Assembly (NCBI GenBank): GCA_961205875.1
Contig: OY540816.1
Span: forward strand, 2,614,701 to 2,678,700
Origin: Sialis fuliginosa
Taxonomy: Eukaryota; Arthropoda; Insecta; Megaloptera; Sialidae
DNA: 64,000 nucleotides
Direction of reading: 5' to 3'
The position numbers were made by a program, and so were the translations under genes. A model generated the notes under the pieces. It was not told the DNA's origin, made no database searches, and saw only the letters and a list, made by a program, of their open reading frames with translations. Shown in pieces: positions 46,271 to 58,870 of this stretch; positions within the stretch are counted from its first letter, which is position 1; the number at the start of each line of letters is the position of its first letter.

Positions 46271-46456
46271 CAGGGCCGTAACCACCACCGGGGCAGTGCC
46301 CCGGGCCCCCCGAGGGTAGGGGGCCCCCGCAGCGTAAAAATTGGAGGAAGTAAGTAAATAGGAAAAATTGTGTAAGGAGCAAAAAAAAAAAGGTCTTCAA
46401 TTTTTCCTTTTACATACTCTTGCCCCGGGACCCCCGAGCTTCTATTTACGGCCCTG
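46271..46456. mobile_element. hAT family D MITE (186 bp) in the 3' UTR
   Basis: Termini CAGGGCCGTAACCA and tatttacggccctg, perfect duplication ctaataac (46263-46270, 46457-46464). GC-rich ends ('ccccgggccccccg') stand out against the UTR. Confidence 0.87.
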
Positions 46457-47342
46457 CTAATAACAATATAACTTACAACATAACCAAAGATTTATTATTA
46501 TTATTTATATTATTAATCCATGGACTATATGCAGATTAAATAATAATATAAAAGAGAATAGAGATTTTGATAGTTTATTTTTCTATTATTTATAGGTATA
46601 TTAATTTATTTTTAAAAACGTATATCAATCAGTTTTAATTTATTATATAATCGGTTTCCCCACATTTATTTTAAATCGCAATTAATTTGTAAATTATTGA
46701 ATATGTAAAAGTATGAATCTCCAAAACATTAATTTTCTTTCATTTAAGTATTTATACGATCATAAAATATAGTGTCACATACTATTTTAATATTAATATT
46801 CCTAACTTCTAACTACCTCCTTCTTTTTTGAAAGCTATTAAGCAGTTAATGTTTAAATTTTGCTGGGATTATTCAGATTCCAAATAACATTAATAACGAT
46901 AAATTGAAATTCATAAAAATTCTTATTTTGTCTTTTACTAATATATTAATATATATTAACGTATATGACAAAAGGAACTAGTAAGGTAGTGCCATCTTTA
47001 TTATAAGTATAATTAGTTTAGTAGATAGGTAAAGATATTCTTTGTAAAATTTTAATTATTTATATTACAAAATCATATTTATTGTTAAACATTTTAATAT
47101 GATAGTATTAGGGTATGTATTGTTACATATTTTATGTGTAGAAATTTTATACCAATGATTAATTTTTATTATATCGAAATGTTTCACTATGTATATTATA
47201 AGTAGCGTAAACAGTAAGTACTACTTATAATAAATATATGTTACAGTATTTTTTCTTTAGTTTTTATAAAACTTATTTTATATGGACATGATTACTGTAA
47301 AATTCATTTATTATACATATTGTGGTGTACTATACTGTATTT

Positions 47343-47348
47343 TAATAA
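47343..47348 (+). terminator. Likely poly(A) signal AATAAA
   Basis: AATAAA followed within 5 nt by a GT-rich tract. Best candidate for cleavage of the SLC5 transcript. Confidence 0.45.
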
Positions 47349-48484
47349 AGTGTTTGTTTTTAACTTATAAAAATTTATCCATCATTTCCTCTTTTTCCAT
47401 TTAGTTTAATTAAATGAACCCCCATCCATTAAGAAAAATCGAGACCCCCCGGTCTCGACTTTTTTTATTTTTGCCGACAAGGGGATAGGGGGAAAAAATT
47501 CTTATGATTTTTTTATTTAAAATGTTATATTTATATTATTATTTTAAAAGAAACAATGGATTATTATTATTTTCTATTTTATAATGAACTAGTTGAGTTT
47601 CAAGTACTTTCAACATTTAACTATCACTGCAAATCTCAACATAATATATTTTTACATAGAATTTAATGAAGAATATTTTATTCGTATTATCTTTTTTCGT
47701 TCAAATGTCGGTTTGAATGAATAAAACGGCCAAGTACGTGTTGGGCACGCACATACATATGATAGGTTTCCGTAGTCGTTGCGATTTATAAACAAGAGTT
47801 ATTTCAATTTTTTTATAAACTATTCTAGCTACTAGCTTCTGTTTTTTTTCAGATTTTTTGAATAGATAGTTTAAAAATTTAGGGGGGGGGGGCGCTCTGA
47901 TAACGACATTTAAATGCAAATATATCGTGCATAAAGGGTTAAAATCAAAAGATCATTTAACATTTTTTGTTGCATTTTAGGAGACCTACGAGTATCTAAT
48001 GACATCCACTCAATGAGATAAGTGAAAAGAAAAATGTGAGTATCTACACTATTATGGGAGGGGGGTCCAAAATAATTTTGACAGTGTTCGTTATAATTTT
48101 CAGTGAAAGTAGTAATTAAAAGCTATAAGGTAAAGGCACCAGTGGTGGCCACTATAAGAGCAAGTTTTCAGTTTTTTGGATTAATGAGTTTGTCTTTTGT
48201 AATTTTCATGAACTCATGTTACTAATAAAACAAGTAACTCTTTATTTAATCAATTTCATTACCAAAATCCGCAAATATAGTTTTTTTCTTTAAATTATAG
48301 CCTTTTATTTTGATCATGTTTTTTCTCCAGTAGTGGCAGAGGTAAAACCAGTAATGGCAACCCAGTGATGGCAAAATGATATTTCTAGTACTTTGTTATA
48401 AAAATTTTTTTTTAAACTAAAGGTAAATATCATGGAATGTCATACAATAAATAAATAAGTAAATAGATTACATTTTTAATTAGA

Positions 48485-49345
48485 GCAGGGTCGTATTAAG
48501 TAAAATTTATAGTTAATATATAATAATAAATCATAAGTAATTAAATACTAAGCAATGGAACTTTTGATATCGATGTAATTAAACCGATAATGTTATTGAA
48601 TATTTAAGCCAGGCACGTATTAAGAAGAATTTACAATTAGTAATTTCTCATAAAATTTATTTAAAAATGAAAATGTTAACCAATGGAAGTTGTTATATCT
48701 ATGTAATTAAACTTATAATGTATATTGAATATTTAAGCCAGGCACGTATTAAATAGAATTTATAATTAATTTTTCCAATAAAAACTGTATAAAACGAAAC
48801 CATTTAGCAATAAGTTATGGAATTGATGTAGTTAATACGAAAATGTATATATGAATATTTTAGTCAGGTACGCATTAAGAAGAATTCATAATTAATATTT
48901 TCCAATAAAAACTATATAAAAATGAAACAATTAAGCAATGACAGTTATGACATTGATGTAGTTAAACTGAAAATGTATATATGAATATTTTAGTCAGCTA
49001 CGTATTAAGAAGAATTTATAATTAGAAAATTTTCTGATAAAAATTCTATAAAAATGAAAATATTAAGTAATGGTAGTTATGACTTTGATGTAACTAAACC
49101 AATAATGCATATTGTATATTTAAAATTTTCTAATAAAAATTGTATAAAAATGAAACCATTAAGCAATGAAAGTTATGGCGTTGATGTAGTTAAACCAAAA
49201 ATGTATATAATAATATTTTAGTCAGGCACGTATTAAGAAAAATTTATAATGAATATTTTTTCATAAAAATTATATAAACATGAACATGTTTTCAATCCGC
49301 AGTTGTTATATTGTGATTTTTGAGTCAGGGGCGTATTAAGAAAAA
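48485..49345 (+). repeat. ~125-bp minisatellite array (X1 left arm)
   Basis: Units marked by '.cgtattaag.a.aattta' at about 48492, 48617, 48743, 48868, 49001, 49228 and 49331 (one spacing of 227 holds a unit without the mark). Each also has 'aaaaatgaaa..attaagcaatg' and 'gatgtagttaaac'. The complementary array in X2 is at about 57990-58870. Confidence 0.82.
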
Positions 49346-50290
49346 TATATAATTAATATTATCTAATATAATTTGTGCAGATGCTTTAGTAAAACACATG
49401 TGTGATAGTTACACAATTAAATTTATTTTTTTAATTAACAAATTATAAATCACAAATAATAAGCAAGTATTTAACTAGCAATTAATTAAATCAATTATCA
49501 AATTAAATTTATAGTAAGCATGTTAATTAACAGTCGTCTTTATGTTAATCACACTTTCTTCTGATGATGAATTCACATCACATATGTTATGCCAGTACCT
49601 TATAATGAATAAAAAGCAAAAAATATAAAAAAATTATATTTCAATATCTATATTAAAATAATATTATTTCTACTGTTAATAAGTATAAAAAATTATACAA
49701 CGCGAGCGAAGCGGGTACGTCCAACATAACTATCATTAATTTTTCTTTTTTATATTTTTTACGATAAAAATCATTTATAAATTTTCGTTAATACAGGCCT
49801 GTCTAAACTGCACAATTCTATATTTTATTTAAATTATACCAACATAACTGTCTAAGTTTTTCTTTAAATTTTTGTATATTTTAAATATAAAATATTACAA
49901 ATTTTCGTTAATACGGGCCTGCTCTAAATTTTCCATATTATAATTTGTTCAAATATTGTCAATATAACTACTATCTTCCATTTTTTTACCTTATAACTAT
50001 ATAATATAGTTTTTAGAAAATATTATTTAAATTACTTCCTTAATACGGATCTGCCCTAATTATTCAATATTTTTTTGTACATTAAACAATTCAAACAAAC
50101 ATAACAATAATCTTAAATTTGACTTTATGTTTTTATATATTTTTGCATAAAATAATATCAATCGTAAATTTTCCTTAATACTTACCTGACCTAATTTGAA
50201 TATGTTAATTGCAAATTTATCTTTAGAATTATAATTCACTATATATTCATAATTTCAACCCGCCTGCTTAACATTTTTCACACCTAGTAA

Positions 50291-51760
50291 TAGAGCAAGA
50301 GCCCGTGAGTGCCAGACCTTCGGATTTTTATAAAAGCTGAAAGTTCTTCTATGTGTGTCCCTAGTACAGGTAAGAATGATCCCCACTCATGAAGCTGAGG
50401 CAGCGGTGGCTTTGGCAGGTAACAGGTAACAAAGGTGTGTAAAATTCCATCTCAAATTCATCATGAAATAAAACTGAATTTTTTTATATTTGATTCATAA
50501 TAATATCAAAACTCGCGTTACTCATTGCCAGACAGTTAGTATGGTTACAACCCTCTGCCGGACACCCCTAAACTATTATAATTTATAATTATACTTACGT
50601 TATATTATAAAACCTAAATTTTATATATAATTTTTTGGGAGCCTATTAAACTATGTTTACATAGTAGCCGGACAGTTTCGAAGGTTCTATCATCTTGCCA
50701 GACGCATTCAAAGTGAGCAGTAATCGGGAGAGCAAGGAGCGTATACAGTAACTAGTGCGAGTGAAACAGAGCGCTTGGTCTATTGCGGCCCTTCACTGCG
50801 CATCAGCTGCTGTTTATTGTAATCATTTGGTGAACGGTTATGCTCATAATAAACGTATTATTTTTCTGTGCAGTTTATAAAATATGGATATATTGACGAT
50901 AACGATGAAAATGATGAAAATATTTAGATTTAATTAAAATAAATGAATTTCTCTGTAAATTTCTTATCTAAAAAAAAATGTGTCCTTTGGTTTAATAAAC
51001 AATAAAATTTGATTTACTTTGATTCATTGGCTTTATAATTTTAATAGCATTGAAAATAATAAACTTCTTAAAAATGAAAAATAATATCAATTAAATTATT
51101 AGATTTTCGACATGATTGACATTGTATTAGAAAAATTTAACTGAGTATTATTTTAAATATTTGTTATTCAAACTGTAAAAATTTATTTAATGAAATTTCT
51201 GGATTAAGAAAAAAATAAACTGCACAATTTGAAATTAATAACAGTGGATGCACAGTGAAGGGCCGCAATAGACCAAGCGCTCTGTTTCACTCGCACTAGT
51301 TACTGTATACGCTCCTTGCTCTCCCGATTACTGCTCACTTTGAATGCGTCTGGCAAGATGATAGAACCTTCGAAACTGTCCGGCTACTATGTAAACATAG
51401 TTTAATAGGCTCCCAAAAAATTATATATAAAATTTAGGTTTTATAATATAACGTAAGTATAATTATAAATTATAATAGTTTAGGGGTGTCCGGCAGAGGG
51501 TTGTAACCATACTAACTGTCTGGCAATGAGTAACGCGAGTTTTGATATTATTATGAATCAAATATAAAAAAATTCAGTTTTATTTCATGATGAATTTGAG
51601 ATGGAATTTTACACACCTTTGTTACCTGTTACCTGCCAAAGCCACCGCTGCCTCAGCTTCATGAGTGGGGATCATTCTTACCTGTACTAGGGACACACAT
51701 AGAAGAACTTTCAGCTTTTATAAAAATCCGAAGGTCTGGCACTCACGGGCTCTTGGACTA
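50291..51760. mobile_element. PIF/Harbinger-like palindromic element (1.47 kb), nested in X1
   Basis: Flanked by TAA (50288-50290, 51761-51763). Ends TAGAGCAAGAGCCCGTGAG and complement of TAGTCCAAGAGCCCGTGAG. Arms of about 515 bp (50296-50810 and 51245-51755) look essentially identical over everything I compared, including 'gtgccagaccttcgg' and 'tgtccctagtacagg'. The centre (50811-51244) is AT-rich and non-palindromic. The uninterrupted site is visible in X2 at about 53327 ('attactagg'). Confidence 0.82.
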
Positions 51761-52552
51761 TAATGAAAACTACATTCGAAAACATCGCTGCCACTACTGG
51801 GTATTAGTGAAAAATGAATACCCAGTAATGGTTATTGAACACAAAACCCCTCCTAGAACAATAAAATTTAATTTAGTGGTGACCTTATCTTTAAGATATG
51901 TTCAAGAATGAAACATATTAATTTCACTTCAAAAAAAAATTTAAGCAGCATAAAAATCACTAATAATCGAACTCGCTCCACTAATCATTTACATAAGAAA
52001 ATACACACTACGTAAATTTCGACTGATCCGCGATGTTTAAATGTCCACCATTTTGACACCTATTGGCCGATTGTCATCAAATCACGCTGTAAGACAGTTA
52101 AATATATATAGATTAATATTCAGAAATGATTATAATCAAATATCATCACATATTTTAAATTCAGGACATTTAATAAAACATTTGCCATTACTGGGGTGCT
52201 TGCCAAGACCGGTGCCGTTACCTTATACTTGAATTTTTTCAGATATTTTATTTTGATAGTTTAGAAAATAAAGGAGGGGGGACGCTCTGATAACGACATT
52301 GAATTTTAGGAGACCTATCTAAAAACACCCTACTTAATAGATTAAGTGAAATTTTTTTTGAATATACAATTCAGTCTATGGAAAGGGGGTCCAAAAAAAT
52401 TTTTTTTTCAAAAATCTTATCATTTCTGTTATTAGGTTAACAGTCTTCGTCCATATACCAAATTTCATCTTAATCGGCTTAAAATTTTTGAGGACGAACG
52501 GACATTGCGAAACTATATGGTTTCCTAGTTTTCTACGGAAACCTAAAAACTG

Positions 52553-52871
52553 GTTAGCCTGGACCAGGGATGGGGAACCTGCGGCCTTTTCAAATACTTC
52601 AGTGCGGCCGGTAAATACATATTTCAATTATATATAATTTTTCTTCTCAATTAATTTTTAATTTTATTCTGCCAAGAGACAAAAATAAAAATGTTTGAAT
52701 AAATAATCTACAATAATTTAATATTGGACTTATATTTCAAATCGCATTAATTATGTATATTGTAATATACAATATTTAGAAGACCAATTGAAATTACGAG
52801 TTACAAAGTTGGAACCCAATTTCCAATTTCTTTCTAATAAAAAACAAACACAAAAATCATATTAAATTGGG
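52553..52871. other. Spacer between X1/family C and X2, with a hAT left-end fragment
   Basis: From 52565 a hAT-type terminus CAGGGATGGGGAACCTGCGG starts and has no right end here. A terminus of the same type (complement ending 63771, 'ggttccccacccctg') lies at the far right of the window, without a matching duplication. Confidence 0.5.
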
Positions 52872-54012
52872 TAAGGTAACGGCACCGGTCTTGGCAAGCA
52901 CCCCAGTAATGGCAAATGTTTAATTAAATGTCCTGAATTTGAAATATATGATGATATTTGATTATAATCATTTCTGAATATTAATCTATGTATATTTAAC
53001 TGTCTTACAGCGTGATTTAATGACAATCGGCCAATAGGTGTCAAAATGGTGGACATTTAAATATCGCGGATCAGTCGAAATTTACGTAGTGTGTATTTTC
53101 TTATGTAAATGATTAGTGGAGCGAGTTTGATTATTAGTGATTTTTATGCTGCTTAAATTTTTTTTTGAAGTGAAATTAATATGTTTCATTCTTGAACATA
53201 TCTTAAAGATAAGGTCACCACTAAATTTAATTTTATTGTTCTAGGAGGGGTTTTGTGTTCAATAACCATTACTGGGTATTCATTTTTCACTAATACCCAG
53301 TAGTGGCAGCGATGTTTTCAAATGTAGTTTTCATTACTAGGTGTAATGTTAAGCAGGCGGGTTGAAATTATTAATATATAGTGAATTATAATTCTAAAGA
53401 TAAATTTGCAATTAACATATTCAAATTAGGTCAGGTAAGTATTAAGGAAAATTTACGATTGATATTATTTTATGCAAAAATATATAAAAACATAAAGTCA
53501 AATTTAAGGTAATTGTTATGTTTGTTTGAATTGTTTAATGTACAAAAAAATATTGAATAATTAAGGCAGATCCGTATTAAGGAAGTTATTTAAATAATAT
53601 TTTCTAAAAAACTATATTCTATAGTTATAAGGTAAAAAGATAGTTGTTATATTGACAGTATTTTAATAAATTATAATATTGAAAATTTAGAGCAGGCCCG
53701 TATTAACGAAAATTTATAATATTTTATATTTAAAATATACAAAAATTTAAAGAAAAACTTAGACAGTTATGTTGATATAATTTAAATAAATTTAGAACTG
53801 TGCAGTTTAGGCAGGCCTGTATTAACGAAAATTTACAAATGATTTTTATCGTAGAAAATACAAAAAAAGAAAAATTAATGATAGTTATGTTGGACGTACC
53901 CGCTTCGCTCGCGTTGTATAATTTTTTATACTTATTAACAGTAGAAATAATATTATTTTAAGATAGATATTGAAATATAATTTTTTTTATATTTTTTGCT
54001 TTTTATTCATTA

Positions 54013-54966
54013 CTAGCTGCTACCCGCGACTTCGCTCGCGTGGATTTCGAAACCCTTCATATGTGACAGGGGGTAAAATATTAAATTTATCTTATTTTTA
54101 GTTTTCTTTAATTATACAAAATCGTAAATGTGTCGGCTCCTATGCGAGATAGAGGGGTTTTTCCGCCCTAAAACCCCCACCCCCGTGGTATTTTTCCCGC
54201 TGGATCGAATAAAACCACTTACAACCCTTCATATGTAACGGGTAAAATATTAATTACTAAAAAAAATTTAAAATTTTCCTCCCCCTTGCAATTCCTTAGG
54301 GGTTGAATTTTCGAGATATGAAATAGCCTTAATCCGTCCTTGGGATGTAAGCCATCTCACTGCCAAATTTCATCAAAATCGGTAAAGCAGTTTAGTCGTG
54401 AACAGGTAACAAATAGACAGACTGAGAGATACACTTTCGCATTTATAATATAAGTCGCGACTCCTATGTAAGATAAGGGGTTGTTTTGTCCCCCTAATAA
54501 TCCCTCTTCCGTAGTATTTTTGCCCGCCAGATCGAATGTAATCAATTACAACTCTTCATATGTGACAGGGGGTAAAATATTAAATTTTTCTTATTTTTAG
54601 TTTTCTTTCATTATACAAAATCGTAAATATCTCGGCTCCTATGCGAGATAGAGGGTTGTTTTGCCCCCTAAAACCTACGCCCCCGTGGTATTTTTCCCGC
54701 CGGATCGAATAAAACCACTTACAACCCTTCATATGTATCGGGGGGTAAAATAATAATTACTAAAAAAAATTAAAAAATTTCTACCCCCTTGCAATTTCTT
54801 AGGGGTTGAATTTTTAAGATACGAAATAGCCTATGTCCGTCCTCGGGATGCAAGCTATCTCACTGCCAAATTTCATCAAAATCGGTAAAGCGGTTTAGCC
54901 GTGAAAAGGTAACAAACAGAAAACAGACAGACAAACACACTTTCGCATTTATAATATTAGTATGGA
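54013..54966 (-). repeat. Inner Helitron-like unit with tandem ~500-bp halves
   Basis: On the minus strand a second start 'tccatactaatattataaatg' leads through 'gatgaaatttggcagtgaga' to CTAG at 54013. The segment 'cggctcctatgcgagataga' ... 'gtgacagggggtaaaatatt' occurs twice (about 54050-54260 and 54435-54760), so the unit is internally duplicated. This end type is common in arthropod genomes. Confidence 0.68.
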
Positions 54967-56113
54967 TATCGTAAAATGTCCAAATATTACTTTACTTAAT
55001 ATTTTATTAACTAATTAAAATTTGAACAATAAAACTTAAATTTTTCGAAAAATTGTTCATTCGAAGAATTTTGATTTGAAAAATTGTGATTCGAAAAATT
55101 GTGTTTCGAAAAATTTACACCAAACCTAATAATTAATTTCGATATTTTACCTTTCATAGAAGTGAAATGTTTCTTCATATTTAAATTTTCAATCAATATA
55201 GGCATTTCAAAATATTTAATTGTTAATATGTGTCAAAAATCATTTAATTGTTCGACAAAATATTTTAAAGAGACATAATCATAGTAACCTAAATTAATAA
55301 AATAAAATATTGAAACCGTAAATTATAAAATTCCGTATTCCATGGCTAGGTACTATGTTTTTATATACCTAAATTATAACATACCTGGTTAAATTATTTC
55401 TATATCGTCCCCTCCAAGGCAAAGTATCGTAAGATACACTTTTTGCGAAATTGAGTTATCGATTCTAAAAATCTCATATATAAGCGACAAAATTCTCTTT
55501 TCCGCTAAAAAATCTGTTAAAACTTTTATCGTATTCCTCCAGACAATGTATTCTAAGCACCGATATCTGTTTTATGAAATATCGTAACCAACAATAATAT
55601 AGTATCGTAACCAGTGACGTAGCTAGCCCTGAGTGGATCCTGACTGGCCTATATGGTAGGTACTTTCCCGCGACGGAATAATATAGTGCTGTGACGGAGT
55701 GCTTTCTTATTTATTCATTAGAGCTGGGCTTTTATCAATTTTAATTTTATTAATTTTAAGATATTTTAGAAAAATCGTACCTGTTAAAACTTTATTGCAC
55801 AAACTAAATATGGTTTCTCTATGAGGTTTTTTCAATATATTTTTTACCCTCAATAACTCAATTTGGTTGATATTGAAGTATGATGTAGAACAGTGCTTCC
55901 TAAACTTTTCCTACGACAGAACACTTCACAAATCCTGAAATTTTAATGGAACGTCTTGGTTATTTTGTAAGTAATATATAAAATAAGGAAAAAAGTAAAT
56001 TTAAATCAGTCAAGCATGTTTGAACTTCTCGCAGCATTTAAAAACATTGAATATTAACTTTGATATTTTTTACGCTTAAACTGATAAGACATACGTTATT
56101 GTATATCGTAGTA

Positions 56114-56402
56114 CAGGTATTCCTCGACTTACAACGTAGATAGGTTTCTAAACATCGATCGTAAATAGAATAAGTTGTAAGTTAACACGTACAATATGTA
56201 CATATTTTTGCTTTGGACGTTTTCCTTGATGTGAAGCGAATCGCATTTTCTATACATAACAAACAGTTGCGGGTTCCCAAAAATATCTACATAAATAATA
56301 ATAAATTACATTTTTGGGAAATTCCCGGAACTGTTTGTTTCATTTATGTAATATGTGCATGTAAGAAAGAGACAAAGACAATTATAAGTCGAGGATTACC
56401 TG
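56114..56402. mobile_element. TA-flanked MITE (289 bp) inside the Helitron
   Basis: Termini CAGGTATTCCTCGACTTA and complement taagtcgaggattacctg, flanked by TA (56112-56113, 56403-56404). Little further pairing. Confidence 0.72.
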
Positions 56403-57989
56403 TATATTTGTTTACGATGCGTTTTCAACTCTTGTCGTATGAAAATATATTGCATACTAAATACATATTATGACATTTGTTTCTGATATGACAACGACAA
56501 AAAATTATTTTATGACTTCTGGTACATGTATTGTATTACATCATGTACTTACATGATTTGAACATTTTATGAATATTAAAAATAATTTCATTTTTGGTTT
56601 TTCTGCTCGTGTCTTTCAAAAATTCATCAATGTGTCTATATAAATACATTATTAGCTCTTGTAGATACTCGTACACCCTTTGTACAATTAATTAATTAAT
56701 TACAATCAAATATAGGTCTTGTCAATTGAATGAAGCTTTCGTAACAATTTGCAATAAATCAACATCTTGTTTTAATTTTGTAAATGTACATTTTAGGTTA
56801 GTACATTGGGTAAAGATGACAGATATACAGTTTCAAACAACAATTAAAATAATATCATTTAAAATTACAATGTTAATTTGAAATTATATAAATTCTTCTG
56901 ATATTTATGATTACAAATAAATATAATAAAATACCTATACCTATGAAAGTAAAAATATTGATAATTCAATGACTTAAGATTAAAAAAATGTCATTATATA
57001 CTTAATTTTTATTTGTACCGGGAACACATATCTATCGCCGAATGTTGGTCGAATTGTGTCCGAATGCTGTAATTGTTTGTCTTCAATTTTTTTGTCAAAT
57101 TTATTTATGAAAATTTTAATTATATATTACATTAGAGTTGTGCATATTTTTTCATTCGTTATGTTCTTTATATTTCTTTTTTGTTATATTTTATTGTTCA
57201 CTTCAAAATTTTAAATGGCCACTGACATTTAAATTTTTTTTAAATAATCAATAAAATATAATGTATCCATAGTTACGACATTTGCAATTAATTTAGTAAA
57301 TGCTTAAAGCGCATTATATGTAAACGTATTTTGTTTATTTTCTCCTCTTTAACATATCTTTTTCAAAAATCAGACACGGGTTTATGGTTGTCAATTAACC
57401 AAAGTATTTGAAAAAAATTAAAAAAATCTAATATCGGTTTTCGTTTTGATACTTTTTTACATCAAAACTTTTTTTTTCTTTTTTTTTAAATCTGAAATTT
57501 GAACCTTACATTATATCGCCCAAGGAATATAAAAAAAAGAATAAAAAAATTCTAACTTTTTTTTTGAAAAATTGGGGGCCCCTTGTTACCCCATTTATAA
57601 ACTTTTTCAAAAAAGGCCCACTAGTTGTTATTTTTTACCCCCAAGGAATGTATATACCAAATTTCAAGTTTCTCCGATGAGTGGAAATGGTAAAAAAAAT
57701 GATTATCAGTCAGTCAGGGCACTTCGTTATATATAGTAGATAAGATACTGGCATAACATATGTGATGTGAATGCATCATCAGAAGAAAGTGTGATTAACA
57801 TAAAGACGACTGTTAATTAACATGCTTACTATAAATTTAATTTGATAATTGATTTAATTAATTGTTAGTTAAATACTTGCTTATTATTTGTGATTTATAA
57901 TTTGTTAATTAAAAAAATAAATTTAATTGTGTAACTATCACACATGTGTTTTACTAAAGCATCTGCACAAATTATATTAGATAATATTA

Positions 57990-58870
57990 ATTGTATATTT
58001 TTCTTAATACGCCCCTGACTCAAAAATCACAATATAACAACTGCGGATTGAAAACATGTTCATGTTTATATAATTTTTATGAAAAAATATTCATTATAAA
58101 TTTTTCTTAATACGTGCCTGACTAAAATATTAATATATACATTTTTGGTTTAACTACATCAATGCTATAACGGTTTCATTTTTATACAATTTTTATTAGA
58201 AAATATTATTTATAAATTCTTTTTAATACGTGCCTGGCTTAAATATACAATATGCATTATTGGTTTAGTTAAATCAAAATCATAACTTCTTAATATTTTC
58301 ATTTTTATAGAATTTTTATCAGAAAATTTTCTAATTATAAATTCTTCTTAATACGTAGCTGACTAAAATATTCATATATACATTTTCAGTTTAACTACAT
58401 CAATGTCATAACTGTCATTGCTTAATTGTTTCATTTTTATATAGTTTTTATTGGAAAATATTAATTATGAATTCTTCTTAATACGTACCTGACTAAAATA
58501 TTCATATATACATTTTCGTATTAACTACATTAATTCCATAACTTATTACTAAATGGTTTCGTTTTATACAGTTTTAATTGGAAAAATTAATTTTAAATTC
58601 TATTTAATACGTGCCTGGCTTAAATATTCAATATACATTATAAGTTTAATTACATAGATATAACAACTTCCATTGGTTAACATTTTCATTTTTAAACAAA
58701 TTTTATGAGAAAATACTAATTGTAAATTCTTCTTAATACGTGCCTGGCTTAAATATTCAATAACATTATCGGTTTAATTACATCGATATCAAAAGTTCCA
58801 TTGTTTAGTATTTAATTACTTATGATTTATTATTAAATATTAACTATAAATTTTACTTAATACGACCCTG
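57990..58870 (-). repeat. ~125-bp minisatellite array (X2 right arm)
   Basis: Inverted complement of 48485-49345: units marked by 'ttcttaatacgtgcctg.ct' at about 58005, 58110, 58220, 58350, 58478, 58600, 58730 and 58855. Confidence 0.82.

Larger units (their letters stand above)
46083..47365 (+). other. 3' UTR of the SLC5 gene (inferred)
   Basis: No further open frame. An AATAAA at 47343-47348 followed by GT/T-rich sequence ('gtgtttgtttttaactt') is the most convincing end; earlier A/T-rich signals (for example near 47229) could give shorter forms. Contains a hAT MITE at 46271-46456. End position is inference. Confidence 0.45.
48128..52223. mobile_element. Element X1 (4.1 kb with nested palindrome)
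   Basis: Termini AGGTAAAGGCACC (48128) and complement ggtgccgttacct (ending 52223), flanked by TA. Without the nested 50291-51760 element it is about 2.6 kb. From the left: a CCAGTRRTGGC-motif cluster (48150-48385), about seven ~125-bp units around 'cacgtattaagaagaattt' (48490-49345), a central AT-rich part, then about four units in the opposite orientation (49790-50220), and again CCAGTAATGG motifs to the right end. No transposase, so it is non-autonomous or satellite-derived. I recognise no described family. Confidence 0.72.
47727..52552 (-). repeat. Family C copy, reversed, split by element X1
   Basis: 47727-48125 (from 'ggccaagtacgtgttgggca' through 'ttcagtgaaagtagtaatta') and 52226-52552 (through 'ttttctacggaaacctaaaa') together are one reversed family C copy. 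The break falls in 'aaaagcta|cattctgaattttt' of the family C consensus, where X1 sits. Confidence 0.72.
54013..57740 (-). mobile_element. Helitron, non-autonomous (3.7 kb), inserted in X2
   Basis: On the minus strand it begins TCTACTATATATAACG (5' end at 57740) and ends in a GC hairpin 'gcgagcgaagtcgcgggtagcag' region plus CTAG (54013-54016), lying exactly between host A and T. X1 shows the empty site (ccttataatgaataaa near 49600). No Rep/helicase frame is found. It contains a second Helitron-like 5' end at about 54966 and a TA-flanked MITE at 56114-56402. Confidence 0.8.

Noticed and set aside
47439..47458. tcgagacc/ggtctcga hairpin followed by T-run, like a bacterial terminator
   Set aside because: The window is eukaryotic and the hairpin lies after the likely poly(A) site; no reason to assign termination.
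49690..49720. 'acgcgagcgaagcgggtac' in X1 (and complement in X2) as a Helitron 3' end
   Set aside because: It resembles the Helitron hairpin but lacks a following CTRR and is present at the same place in both X copies, so it belongs to X; possibly an old captured end.
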